Shown here: one piece after another, positions 35,068 to 47,500 of the stretch | Position numbering within the stretch: the first letter of the stretch is position 1 | How the letters are laid out: the number at the start of each line of letters is the position of its first letter | Assembly: GCA_028015205.1 (NCBI GenBank) | Contig: CM051512.1 | Location: 6,625,255-6,689,254, forward strand | From: Mytilisepta virgata | Lineage: Eukaryota; Mollusca; Bivalvia; Mytilida; Mytilidae | Length of the DNA: 64,000 bases | Reading direction: 5' to 3' | The notes under the pieces: generated by a model | What the model saw: only the letters and a program-made list of their open reading frames with translations | What the model was told of the DNA's origin: nothing | Database searches by the model: none | Translations under genes and position numbers: made by a program

Positions 35068-36389
35068 AACCTAATAAGTAATGTAATATTCAAAAATAAG
35101 AATAAGCATGATAAGAATCGATTATTTCAAATCAAGAGCCCACAAGAGGCATGAAGTGACAGTACACTTTACAATATACAATACATGTATGATTCAAAAT
35201 ATAGACAACATAGGATATACGAAACAGTGTTATCCCCATAAATTTTTAATAGCATTGTGTTAGAAAATTCACACTTAATTGTGAAGAATCGTTGTATTAT
35301 TGTAATAAAGATATCTATATGAATTTGATTAAAATTTCTGAGAAATAATAAATTAAGTGTAGAAATTTTACTGGATTTTAATTATTTTAGTTCTCCCTAA
35401 ATGTACACAAAGGAAAAAGGGGAGATCACTGCATCAAACATGTCAAAAATAACAAAAGAATATACTGGTCAAAATTAATCATGGTAATAGCACAAATGAA
35501 TTGAGACCAACGGAAAAGGCAAAGAGTTTAAAATTGTGTTTTATAGTAACACAAATATAATTTTTTTTTTTTCATTGGATATTCGAAGATAAAAATTGAA
35601 GAAAAATACTAAGGATAACATGTGTATGTTTAAGCAGTAATTTAAGTATGCATATTGATAAAAAAAATTTAATGAAACAGGTGTGTTGGTATTTGCTTCA
35701 CAAAACAACTTCTAATGTGAACTGAAATATAAGAAAAATATTTAAGGAACTACATAGTAAATCTAAGTGGCTCAGTTGAGACCTTATGTTTAAAGATGTA
35801 AGAGAGAAGATATGTACTGCATACAGAAAAATACAGTCCCAAACATAACTTTTATTCATCATTCAATTCATTGTAAGAAGCCCTTCATTGTTTTCCTACG
35901 TGTTTGTTGGATAAGTGTTTTGTGTAATAGAACAAGAAACAAAATAAATGAGATTAATAGGAAATATGTTGAATTAAAATAAACAATATTGACAAAAGCC
36001 AAAACTGGCCAAAGCCTAGCAAAGTGGGAGGTAGTCCTATAATATATGCCTTCGCATTATATATTCACTATTTAACGTTTTCATGCTGATATTTTCATTT
36101 TTTTTTTTTTTTTTAATGCGAAGTCATATCGAATATGGTCATTTTCCTTTAGCACTTTCCGCCCTGGTTTGACGGCGGAAAGAATATTGTGAAAATCTAA
36201 AATAGCATACACGGTACACTACAATAATGGACATGTACCAATAAAAGACAAAAAAGGTGAATGAAAAAATGTACTTACATTGTTGGGAAAGACTAAATTC
36301 CTTAATAAATATATGCATGTTCATACCGAACTGATCGTTTGTTGTGTTCCGCCATATTTTAAATTTTGCTGAGTGTATAAATCTGATCG

Positions 36390-36400
36390 TGACGTCAGAA
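36390..36400. promoter_or_regulatory. CRE palindrome TGACGTCA
   Basis: GTGACGTCAGA is a perfect cAMP-response-element core (TGACGTCA). On the minus strand it lies about 50 bp upstream of AAAATATGGCGG, a typical spacing for a TATA-less animal promoter. Both lie inside the 875-bp TIR element, so it may be the element's own or a captured promoter rather than that of WASHC2. Confidence 0.45.
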
Positions 36401-36592
36401 TCGTACAAAACGAACTTTTTCGAAACATTAATTTTGTACAAGTAATGTATTTAAAAATTACAGATTTTTTTTTAAAATCCATCATAAGTTATTACTTAAC
36501 TTTAGTTTACTGTGACACTGGTGCTCCAATAACGGAGGAATATAATTTGGAAAAATTTCGTTTTGTTCTCAATTTCGATTTTTAATTGACCA

Positions 36593-36695
36593 CAGTTTTT
36601 GAATTTCCCGGGTGTCAACATCAATGACCTGGATAAACTTTCCTTTCTTTTGGATCATTTAAGGAGAAACAATCAATATAATCACCATAATTCAG
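36593..36695 (+). other. Exon-like open segment inside the TIR element
   Basis: Between an acceptor-like GACCACAG and a strong donor (TTCAG then GTAAGTAAT), one frame is open: LNFPGVNINDLDKLSFLLDH then LRRNNQYNHHNS. I do not recognise it. It could be a captured host exon or chance. Confidence 0.25.
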
Positions 36696-36915
36696 GTAAG
36701 TAATCACTTATTAACGCATTTAAAACATTTACGTGGATGGTCAAAGCAGAATTAATTTTTTTTAAATGCTACGCGTTTTTGGGCATAAACGATATGACCT
36801 CGGGTGGCACATTGATAATAAAAAAAAAAAAAGAAAAATAGCAAAATCAGTAAAAAGAAAATAGAAATAGAAAATAATGCCCCCGAGTTCATATATTATA
36901 GGACTAAGTGGGAGG

Positions 36916-39889
36916 AACTGTCGTGTTGGACTTTCACTTCAAAACTAACAATTATACTAAGGAGATAATAATTCTAAATCGAATATCTTAAATAACCTCT
37001 TGTTCCATGACTGCTTGCCTATATTTATCTAGAATGGGGGAGTATTCGTCATATCGTTTTTCCTCCACAGCTTTTTTTGTGTCACATGATTTGGTAAATT
37101 ACCTCCCTTTGAAAGCATAATATTTTTGGTATTGTTATCCCGGTTCCCGATAATAAATGAGATTAAGAGAAATTAAAGATAGATATAAAAAAAATGATCA
37201 GGATAAAATTGCTAGTTTTAAAGAGAATAATAAATTGTATTTGTATATATAAACTAAACGAAACTGATTTCATTTGGTCTAAAATCCACATAGTAGGATT
37301 GTTACTAAAAGAAATCATAATTAAACTACTGAAAAAAAATAACTTATACAATTAAAATTACACCCATGCCTCGCTAGTTTAATAGTGTATTCATAGTATG
37401 CAGTATATTGTTGAGGAAGTTACACTGACATATCTGTTTCAATTAATTCACTTTGCTAAGACACGCACCATTCATCTTTTGTGTGGCGGAAGGGCTTTTT
37501 TTCTGGGGTCAAACTTTTTTCAATAAAAATTTGGATCAAAATACTTTTTTTCAATAACCAGCAGCTATGAGGAAAATATTTTTTTTCAACTTATTTAAAA
37601 AAACCAACCTTTTTTCACTGATTTTTTTTAAAACAACTTTGCTAACATTTTACTTGCAAAAAAACGAAAATAAATCACAAGCAGAATACTTTATATAAAG
37701 AAGGTTTTGATACCACATATATATTACTCTAAAAGAGTGATTTACTTTATATTTTTTGTTTGTTTTTGTTTTTGTTTTTGTTTTTATTTTGTTTTTTTTT
37801 GTATGTTGTACTGTTGTTTGTTTGGTTTTTCTTATAAACCTTTTACGAAAGGAAATATTGTCCATGAAACGTTTGAATTTAAGGCGTGTCCTTCCTGGTA
37901 TGTGGTTCCTTTGAAATATATATTTGAAAATGCTATATCGTTTTTCATTTTTTTGTCCATATGACTGACTGCTGTCATAAGTCCTGGCCTGTTTATATGT
38001 ATGGTCTTGCATCAGATCATTCTAGTCTTTTATGACAAAATATGAAGAAATATTGCCGTCAGAGGCAGTTCTAATATCTGATTTCTGAACTTTGAAAATC
38101 TAGGGTTAGGGTTAGATTTATTCGGTTGAACCCAACATTTACCAATATGTTTCTATAAAGGTCCTTAAAAAGGGGAGTCGCCAGGACTTAATTGACAGGT
38201 CCCAAAAGAGGCTTTTCGTGTTGGTTAAATTTCGAAGATTTTCTTTGAACCAACCGTTGTTGGGTTAAAGATGAATGATCATTGCAAAATACTATTCAAG
38301 AGGTGTTACTTTGGTCAATGTGGGTGCCGACTGGAAATTGAAGATTGCTGCCAGTGTCGGACTTTTTAAACATCGCGCTCTTAAGAAATCTTACGAAATG
38401 TATATTTATTTGAAATTATTCTGACGAACATATAATAGAATGGTATGAAACCACTTGACTCATGGATTCTCAGCAGTTTTCATGAATGATCATACAATGT
38501 CCTAACTTTTGCAAGGTTCCAATGTGGGCTTTTATAATTGGTTAAATTTCCTAGATTATATTCTATGAAAAGACTTTTTCCTTTGGATTTCGAGAATGGT
38601 CATTGCTAGGTATCCAAGATTTGCTACTTTGTTACCTTTTCAAATCCAAGATTACTGGCACTGCAACTGGACTGCTTAACATTTACCATAGTTGTTACTC
38701 TTTTACAATTAATTGACACCAAATTTTAACATAGGTGTCAAATAAATCTAGGTGAGCAATACAGGCTCATGTGAGCCTCTAACTTTACTCAAAGTAGCTT
38801 GGTTGGACCTACATAACGGAAATAGATTGTTATATGTAATATATGACCTTGAAATATTGAAAGTGAAAGCAGAAAAGTTCGAAACTAGGTACAGCGGTCG
38901 AATGCCTGCGAATTGAGACTTGTATATATGAATTTCAAATGAATTACGATTGTGTGCTTCAAAGGTATATGGATTTCTGTAGTCAGTGTAAGCAATTGAA
39001 CAAAATATGAAAAAATATCAGTGTTATGTGAACATCTTATCTTCCAATTAAGAACAATTAGCATGATGGTATCTTTATGTTGTTTTATATTTATACATAA
39101 TGTACATGGACTTGTTTTAGACATTTTGCAGAAGAAAATTTAAACTCAAATTTAATAGTAAGCATTTTGTTTATATCCAGCATGATTAATTTGAGAATAC
39201 CCAAACAGAGCCATTTGTATTTTGGAATGTTATTTGTGATCATAAAGCATATATCAAGTTCCATTTTGGTGTATTTAGATTTTTGTAAATTATGTTCAAA
39301 GACTTATTTATTTATTTTTTTTTTCAATTTATTTATTTCAGGAAAACAAATTATTTTTTTTCAATTGTAACCACAATCAAACAATTTGTTTCGCTTTATT
39401 TTCAGATCAAATGATCCTTTTCCAAAACATATGGAACCAAACATTTTTTCAGAGAAATAAAAACCACGCCCCCACAAACATGACAAAAGATGAATGATCC
39501 GTTATATGTAGCAAATTTTGTTTTTTCGTCATGCATTTCATTTATCCCTTCCACTTTAATTTTACAAATATCATACTCATTACTAGTAAAAAGGAAATTA
39601 AATTTTGTTCATTATTCATATATCCGATATATGGTAAAACTGAAGAAATTTTTATGAATAATAAAGTGATACTCACTGTACACAGAGTGCATATAGTCTA
39701 CCGTTAAGGGATATTTTTTGTTGTGGCGACCAGTTTCAATACTGTGATTGCTATTACTGATTTTTTAATTTTAATAAAAAATTTAAAATAGGTTTATTAG
39801 CATTCAATTTTAAATATTTGTCATTCTGGTAACTCTCTTTCAACTTTCTATAAGTTCTAAATTTATTGCCATTTTCGGCTTCAGCTGGC
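36916..39889. other. Intergenic stretch, no gene recognised
   Basis: Homopolymers, a TTTTTG microsatellite (37750-37790) and a short telomere-like AGGGTTAGGGTTAG (about 38100) are the only features. CCATTCATCTTTTGT near 37468 is inverted near 39482-39495, which could mark the ends of a decayed 2-kb element. Confidence 0.4.
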
Positions 39890-40740
39890 CCCTAAACAAT
39901 AATGCGTACTAGTTCAGCGAAATGGACGGCACCCTAAACTCCGAAACATATAAATGAACCAAAATTTAAAAAAAAAACAAAAGACTAACAAAGGCTACAG
40001 GTTCCTGAATTGGGACAGGCGCAAAAATGCGGCGGGGCTAAACATGTTTTGTGAGATCTCAACCCTCTCCCTATACCTCTAGCCAGTGTGGAATAAACAA
40101 ACACACAGTAAATCTCGGTCCAAAAGATGTCCGAGTCCGATGTTAGAAAAGGTAACAGAAGAAACCAAGCAAAATGACAATGAACAATATATATTAACAA
40201 AGGACTACTAGCAGTTACTGACATGCCAGCCCCAAACCTCAATTAAACTGATCGAAAGATTATGTTATTTATAGAAAATCAGCCACAATCCCCCCGTTAG
40301 CAGTTTAGTATCATGCCATAATAAATTATACGAGAACATAACCCGTATCATGCCAACAACTAGTTTTTGAATAAATGTGTATCATGTGTATTACCGATGC
40401 AAAGACCCTATGAGTGAATAAATATTCCAAAAAAATGCCATCTTTAACGACTTAAAAACAGTATCGTAACTATATCCCTTGTGGGTAAGGCTGTTTAAAG
40501 GTTTGGTTAGCTTTTCAGGTGATTGACATTTTTGTGATTTGTATAGGATATTACCATAAAAGATGGGATGTGAAATACCTGAACAGAGAAGATGTTTGCA
40601 CGTTGATTTATATTTACGAATGAGGTCCTTGTACCGATGATAAAATTTAGTAAAATTTTTGACAAGTTTCTTGAATTCAATTTGGTTTCTTTGAATTACT
40701 TGTCGAGAAATATCGGAGTGTGGATAAAAATCCAATCATG
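39890..40740 (-). mobile_element. Degraded retroelement 3' fragment
   Basis: A minus-strand ORF at 40391-40735 has NFTKFYHRYKDLIRKYKSTC and GISHPIFYGNILYK, resembling the C-terminal part of bivalve reverse-transcriptase proteins. A second minus ORF follows at 39985-40242 (SDSDIFWTEIYCV, ARGIGRGLRSHKT, AKA low-complexity 3' region). Both are interrupted, with no catalytic core. Assignment to the Penelope-like group rests on similarity to the other fragments in the window and is tentative. Confidence 0.5.
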
Positions 40741-40962
40741 CATGTAAATATATACAAGTAATCACATTTACTTGGTTTAAAGACCAAACCAACTATTGTT
40801 TATACGCACATCTCAGCGCATAAGTATTGTTCCATAAGACGTCTATGACGTTGATAGAAAATCCGCGAAACGTCGAAAAATCCGCGAAACGGTGTTTCGC
40901 GCTTGAAAGGGCGTTTCGTTAAAACTAGTGAAAGGAAGCGCCGAAAAGACTGCCGAGAGCGA

Positions 40963-41142
40963 ATGTCTGAAGTTAAAAGGTGGAAAACAGATTTTTATTA
41001 TCTACAAGAAACTCAAGATGCAAGCAAAATATGGGAAGAAGTGGAAAGAAGAATAATAGAACCAAAGCTACTCACACAGGAACTTATGAGGGGTTGTAAT
41101 TGGTGTGGGGAGAAACTGAATTTTACTGACATCGTAGAATAG
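40963..41142 (+). CDS. Small ORF, unknown
   Basis: 59 codons from ATG: MSEVKRWKTDFYYLQETQDA, then a helical Glu/Lys-rich part and GCNWCGEKLNFTDIVE. The frame is open 20 codons further upstream. Just upstream are two CCGCGAAACG repeats and a TGACGT site, a CpG-rich patch rare in this window. Composition looks coding, but I recognise no family and no splice partner. Confidence 0.3.
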   Translation: MSEVKRWKTDFYYLQETQDASKIWEEVERRIIEPKLLTQELMRGCNWCGEKLNFTDIVE

Positions 41143-41417
41143 ACACAGTGTGGCCTAGGGTCATTTTTATACGTTTTGTGTTCGTGTGGTGAACTCAACA
41201 AAGTCAGATCACCTTTTATAGTCAATTTACCAAATACTTATATCTGTTGCATCAATAAATATTTCTAAATTAAGAATTTTAATTGGTTAAATCATTTGTG
41301 TCAGAAATCTATACGTCAGATTAAATAACAAACATATCTCAAGTAATACTGTGTCATTTAAAGCGCCATATATATATAATTTAGTTTTCTGATCTTTCGG
41401 TTTGAGAAACATTTCAG

Positions 41418-41544
41418 CTAAGAACATTCCAAAATTGTTGAACCAGGCAGCATGGTTACTGAAACTAATTAAGATGTCTGGATTGATAAGGACAGTGAGG
41501 AACCCTCCACCTTCAACTGGTCTACTGACAGTCATTACAAACAG
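41418..41544 (+). CDS. Candidate first exon of the ZU5-UPA gene
   Basis: Between AACATTTCAG and the donor ACAG|GTACAA one frame is fully open, with an internal ATG at 41474: MSGLIRTVRNPPPSTGLLTV then ITN. It exits in phase 2, compatible with 45573. The opposite strand is also open here for 88 codons but lacks splice signals. Attachment to the downstream gene is inferred. Confidence 0.35.
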
Positions 41545-44500
41545 GTACAACAAATTTACATAACATCTGTTTATTTGTCACGACACCTATGATCAAAAGA
41601 TAAGTATTAAGAACCGATTATACTGATTCAAGAATCCCGGATTTTAATTTATAAATTACCTGTATATATTTTTTTTATATCTTTCATTTTCACTGCATTT
41701 TGTCGTGGTATATGCAAAATTGATATACCTTTTTTCTCTGAACATACATTTTTACCTAATATAGAATATATTGCCAATATAGAAATGTATTATTCAGAAC
41801 TGTATGTAAAGTCTGAGGAGTTTTATTTGAAAGAAACAAGTGTCGGGTTTCCACGGGCATATCTTTCAGCAATCTGTTACAGTTGTAAGATATCCCAATT
41901 AGAAATGAATTAAATAGATATATAACAAATAAGCTGGTATAAGCAAACAAATTAAAAAAATTCGAGAACTTTTACCATCTCCTGCTGACTGTTTTTGCTT
42001 AAATACACCACGCATTATATATCTGCTAAACATTTCTCGGTATCTGAATATAACGCATTCTGAAAATTTAAGTTCACTACGCTATATGTTGTCCTTCCGA
42101 AGTTGTGAATCTAAAAAATAACAAGATAGATATTAGCTGGGAAAAAAAAGTAACACTTCTGGACGACGGTATGAAAGTACATGTATAATGAACTCGACCA
42201 AAATTACAATGATATTCATTGGATGCCCTCTGAGATGATTAAACGTGCCAAATGTTACTTTCGGATTTTAAAAATCCCATTGTTTATTAGTTTACCTGAT
42301 CCAAAGCGACATGTGAGTTATTGTCGTCACTTGGCGTCCGTCGTCGTCGTCGTCGTCGTCGTCGTAAACTTTCTTTTAAAGATCTCCTCTGAAAACACAG
42401 TACCAATTGGAAAAAAACTTGACATCAATGGTCCTTAGGTGGTATTCTTTCAAAATAATATCCGATGACCCCGCCCGTCATCCAAGATGGCCAACATATC
42501 CTAATATAGTTTAACAAAGAACCCTATGGGAAATTTACTTAAAGATCATCTTGTATGAAACCACTTGGCCAATTGGAACAAAACTTGGCAGCAATGGTCC
42601 TTGGGTGGTTCTTTTTCAAAGCTATATCAGATGATCCTGCCCATCATAAAAGATGGCTGCCAGAGCCCAACATAGTTTAACATAGGACCCTATAGGAAAT
42701 TTGACTTAAAGATCTTCTTATCTGAAACAAAAAGGCCAATTGGAACAAAATTTGGCAGCAATGGTCCTTAGGTAGTCTTCTATCATAATTATATCCAATG
42801 ACCCCGCCCACCATCCAAGATGGGCGCTAGAGCCGAACAAAGTTTAACATAGGACCCTATGGGAAATTTACTTCAAGATGTTGTCTGAAACCACTTGGCA
42901 AAATGGAACAAAACTTGGCGACAATGGTCCTTGGGTGGTCATCTATCAGAATTATATCCTATGACAACGCCCGTCATAAAAGATGGCTGCCAGAGCCGAA
43001 CATAGTTTAACATAGGGCCATATTGGAAATTTTAGTTAGAGATCTTCTTATCTGAAACCCCTTGGTCAATTGAAACAAAACTTGGCAGCAATGGTCCTTA
43101 GGTAGTCTTCTATCAGAAGTGTACCCAGTGATCCCGCTAGCCATCCAAGATGGGCGCAAGAGCCGAACATAGTTTAACATAGGACCTTATGGGAAATTTA
43201 CTTAAAGATCTTCTCGTCTGAAACCACTCAGCCAATTGGAACAAAACATGGCAAAAACAGTGCTTAGGTGCTCCTCTTTTATAATTATCTCCACTGACAT
43301 CCAATTTGGCCACCAGAGTCTAACATAGTTTAAATCTCATCAATCTCAACAATATCCTTCAGCACAAAACAGTAAAATCTAAAATACCTCCATATTTCAA
43401 AGACCAAACTGTTCCACTTATTTCTATACAAAACCTATTGCAACCAAGATTTTCAATTACAAACAGGCATTGCGGGACTTCAATTCCGATTACCTGAAGT
43501 CTAAGCCCCCCTGACTGCTCCTGTTCTACATCTCCATTCAGTTATAGTCCTTTGGTCATGTTTTCACTGGAGATCTAAATCTAATTAATAATCAAAAGCT
43601 AAAAAATATGCTAGCCAAAGATCCCAAGTACCGAGAACCTCAGCCAATTAATTGGAAATATAATTTCAAATTGCTGATGGATTGTGTTGAGGACTATGCC
43701 AGAAAATTGACTTCAAAGGAACAGGAGCCTGCTGACACACTTTCAGAGTGAGTGAAGGCTATTAGGTCAATGATACTGGTCCGAATTAAAAACCTCCAAG
43801 GGTCTATGAGCACTAAAGCTACATCCATCTTTAAAGACCCTAAGGTTGTTAAAACATTGACTCGCCTCCATGACAAATATATAATTGCCCCAGCAGACAA
43901 AGCCCCTAATAACATCGTTTTAGTCTGTACGAACTATTATTTTGAGTGTCTTAAAACGAGTTGGAAATTGATAAAACTCCAGGTAACCCAACTTATACAC
44001 CGACCAGGAGCAGGAAGTCCTTGGTAACCACCAGCCTGTTCTTCATTCCTTTGGCATTTCTACAAAGGATGAAGAAATGAACCTTCCTGCTCTTTATTGT
44101 ATTCCTAAACTACATGAGAATCCGTTTAAACAAAGGTACATTGCTGGGTCAGCAAATTGCTCTACGAAACCTCTTTCAAAGATTTCAACACTCATATTGA
44201 CATGTATTAAAGAGGGCCTTCAGATTTACTGTGAAACATCTTATTCAACCAGTGGCGTCAATCAGATGTGGATTCTTAAAAACTCAAAAAATTTACTACA
44301 ATATCTAAAATCAAAATCTTTGGCTTCATGCAACAGTATAAAAAACATTCGACTTCTTTACACTCTATACTACCATACCACATTCTCAATTAAAATATCG
44401 GTTGAAACAACTAGTTCATCAATTTTTTTTCAAGAAAAATTGCAAACGCATTTACAAATTTCTAGGTAGAGAAAAGGCTTATTTCGTTAAGAACCACTCT

Positions 44501-47500
44501 GATTCTGACAAAAATTATTCTGAAGATGAAATAAACATTTTAAATTTTCTCATAGAGAACATATTTGATGAATTTGGCGGTCGAAGTTTTCAACAAACAA
44601 TCGGCATTCCAACGGGAACGATCTGTTTCTGTACTCATATGAAGCGGGCTTTATTCAAGGGCTTCTACTTGAAAACAAAAAGAAACTAGCCCAATCCTTT
44701 AATTTCACTTTTCATAATATAGATGACGTGTTGTCGGTAAATAGCGATACATTCCAAGACTTTCTGCATCTCATCTACCCCAGTGAACTTGAAATTAAGG
44801 ATACTACAGATACAGCAAAGTCCGCTTCATATTTGGATTTGTTTCTCGAAATAGACGACGAAGGACATCTGAAGACAAAACTTTATGACAAACGTGATGA
44901 CTTCGACTTTCCTATTGTTAACTTTCCCTTCTTGAGTAACAATATACCAGAATGGCCTGCATATGGCGTCTACGTTTCTCAGCTTATCCGATATTCAAGG
45001 GCATGCGTGAGTTACCATGACTTTCGACAAAGAGGATTACTGCTGTCACAAAAGCTTCTTAAGCAGGGTTTTATCAGGGATAAGTTGATGTCATCACTTA
45101 GGAAATTTTACGGTCGTCATCACGAATTGATTGACCGTTACAGTGTTACAATATCTAAGGTGATGTTGGGCCTGTTCCCACTGTTTTAACATTTCATGTA
45201 ACTCCACCGATTTGTGACTACCACTGGATTGACTTTGTTGAACTTCACGACGGGTGCCGAATACGGAGCAGGAACTGTTTACCCTTCCGAAGCACCTGAG
45301 TTCACTCCTGGTTTTTATAGGAGTTCGTGTTGGTCATTGTTTTTTAGTTTTCAATATTTATTTGTTGTGCTTGTGGTTGTTCATTTGTCGTCCAGGATGT
45401 TGTCTGTCTAATGAAACACGTTTTTTTTTTGGATTGCGCCTTAGGTATATTTCCCCTCTTTAACATAAGACCTTATTGGAAATTATTTAAAGATCTTCTT
45501 GTCTGAAACCACTTGGCCAATTGGAACAAAACATGGACAAAAAAACTTGATATAAAGTCTTTTGTCTATCAGAAATCAAGCTGATTACGATAGTCAAATT
45601 GTGACATTCTATTCAATAGACCGAGAATTACAGAAAGTTAAACGAGTTATTCGTCTTTACAATACTTCTACTTTTTGTTTTAAGTACAAGTGTCTATTGA
45701 ACTCTTTGTCATGCATTCCTTTTACGACCAGCCAGACAAATGATATCAGGTTTCAATGTAGGTTTGCTGTATTGTTTGTGGATTTTATCTTAATGGGAAT
45801 GCAGACATGATCACAACGGACAATTCTCATTTTCAGAATTAATCTAAAAATAACAACAGTCAGAAAAGAACAAATATCAGCTCACAGACTGTTCTTGTGG
45901 TCATTTCTCAGTTTCACAGATATCTCCAAATCTATCTACCATGATCTTCGGGTATATTTTAAAAAAGCTAGAACAAAGTTAGCGCAGTATGATAGCTCAT
46001 TTGCTTTGCTTCTAGTTGATTCGTTATGTAATCTAAAATAAAAATACAAATAAGGGGGATGACATCAAGGTAATATTTATTTATTATATATCATTTAGCA
46101 ATTCTCCGGATGACTTCGATTCAGATGGTAGTGATGGTCTAAATGAGTACGTTTCTGGTAGTGATGGTCTAAATGACTATGTTTCTCAATCCAGTGATGA
46201 CAATGATTACGATTATGAAAGTAATTTTGAATCTGATATTGATGACAGTGAATCGAATAGTGTTCATATACCTATAAGAACAATAGTAGACATCGCAAAT
46301 GGTATAACAATACGTACAACAAACGATCTAGCAGAAGTTTTGAATGGCTTCACCACTGTAAGATTGAATGTCCACGACAGAAGACTCAACCTATTTAGAA
46401 GTGGTCTTCCGGATGGAACAAGATTTGCCTCAGACATTTTTAAAATCCTTCTTCTTAGAGAACATCAAAATCTACGCAATTGTCAGTCATCCCCGCCAGT
46501 TCATAGGGTAACTTCAAGACCTTTTGATTTTTTCTTGAGAGAGGAAACTGCAAGTCATATTGAGTTTAGAGTTCCAGTCTACCAGGACAGATTAACAGCA
46601 AGCCATTCAACAGTTAAAAATTTATTTACGTTTTCAGCTTTAGTTGAGACTGGTGAAAGATGGATAGACATCGATGCAGAATACAAGGTCAGTTTAGAGA
46701 CGATTTTTCTTTTTAATGTTATAGTTGAATTCACAATCTTGATCTATAATTAATCATCCCAAATCGTCTTACTTAGAATAAGAATTCATTTGCTCTGAAC
46801 TGTTACATGAATTTGTAATTTTGCAGGCTTATGCAATAACTTGAAAGTTACAAACTTATAATGGTGACAAAACACATTCTGACCATGCTATCTAAATTAT
46901 GTACCGTCCACTCTAATTTTCAGTTCTAGCAAGCGGTCACTTTGTTGTGATCATACTGTATTTTTGGAAAACGGTTCCTTCCATAATAGATTAATGGTAT
47001 GAATTTATCCATATATTTAAGACTTTGCTTTGATTTAATTACTAACAATGTGTAAAATTTAATTAATTTCAGGATGGCATTGTCAGTTTTCACTGCTGTC
47101 GTGTGAACAGTTTTTGCATTTTATCACAACCGAGACAAATCACCCAAGTTGTTGGTCCATCAGGAACAAGATTTGTTACCGGAAGTGATGGTCAGGTGAT
47201 CATCCATTTTCCACAAGATTCGGCAAGATCTGCAAGAAATTTTACTTTTGAGGTAACTTGTTTTTGAAATGTTTATATTAATTTGAAAAGTCGTTTCAAA
47301 ACTAATGTTTTCAAAATATTAAATGATACTGATTTCAATATTTTTTTCAGATTTTGGAACTCTTCTGGTGTTCTCCATAGTGATACATTTTTCTGACCGA
47401 CGTTTGTCATTATACTTATACATATATCATCACCGAGAAAAGCCAAATAACTAATTATTATTACATTGAATGAGGTGAAATATCGAGATTTCCGAGTGAA

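Larger units (their letters stand above)
36032..36906. mobile_element. 875-bp TIR element with 9-bp target duplication
   Basis: The first 17 bases, TAGTCCTATAATATATG, are perfectly inverted at the right end, and weaker inverted similarity (CATTAT) continues inside. The 9-bp sequence AGTGGGAGG flanks both sides (36023-36031, 36907-36915). Nine-base duplications are typical of Mutator-like and some Merlin elements. No transposase is visible. The interior holds a TGACGTCA site, an ATGGCGG start on the minus strand and an exon-like open segment on the plus strand. It lies upstream of the WASHC2 start. Confidence 0.85.

Noticed and set aside
36335..36400. ATGGCGG with upstream CRE as the first exon of WASHC2
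   Set aside because: Splicing from the GTATGA donor after ATGGCGG...TTCG to the exon 1 acceptor would put this ATG out of frame with MGPPSG, and the region lies in a transposed element. It might still serve as a 5' UTR promoter, so it is listed only as a regulatory candidate.
37650..38012. 120-codon minus-strand ORF
   Set aside because: Its middle is a translated TTTTTG microsatellite (KTKTKTK), with no other support.
38097..38116. Interstitial telomere repeat
   Set aside because: Only about two and a half TTAGGG-like units; too short to mean anything.
41287..41553. Minus-strand ORF with coding-like composition (RPVEGGGFLTVLINPDILIS)
   Set aside because: It lacks splice signals, while the plus strand has a good acceptor and donor around an open frame at the same place.
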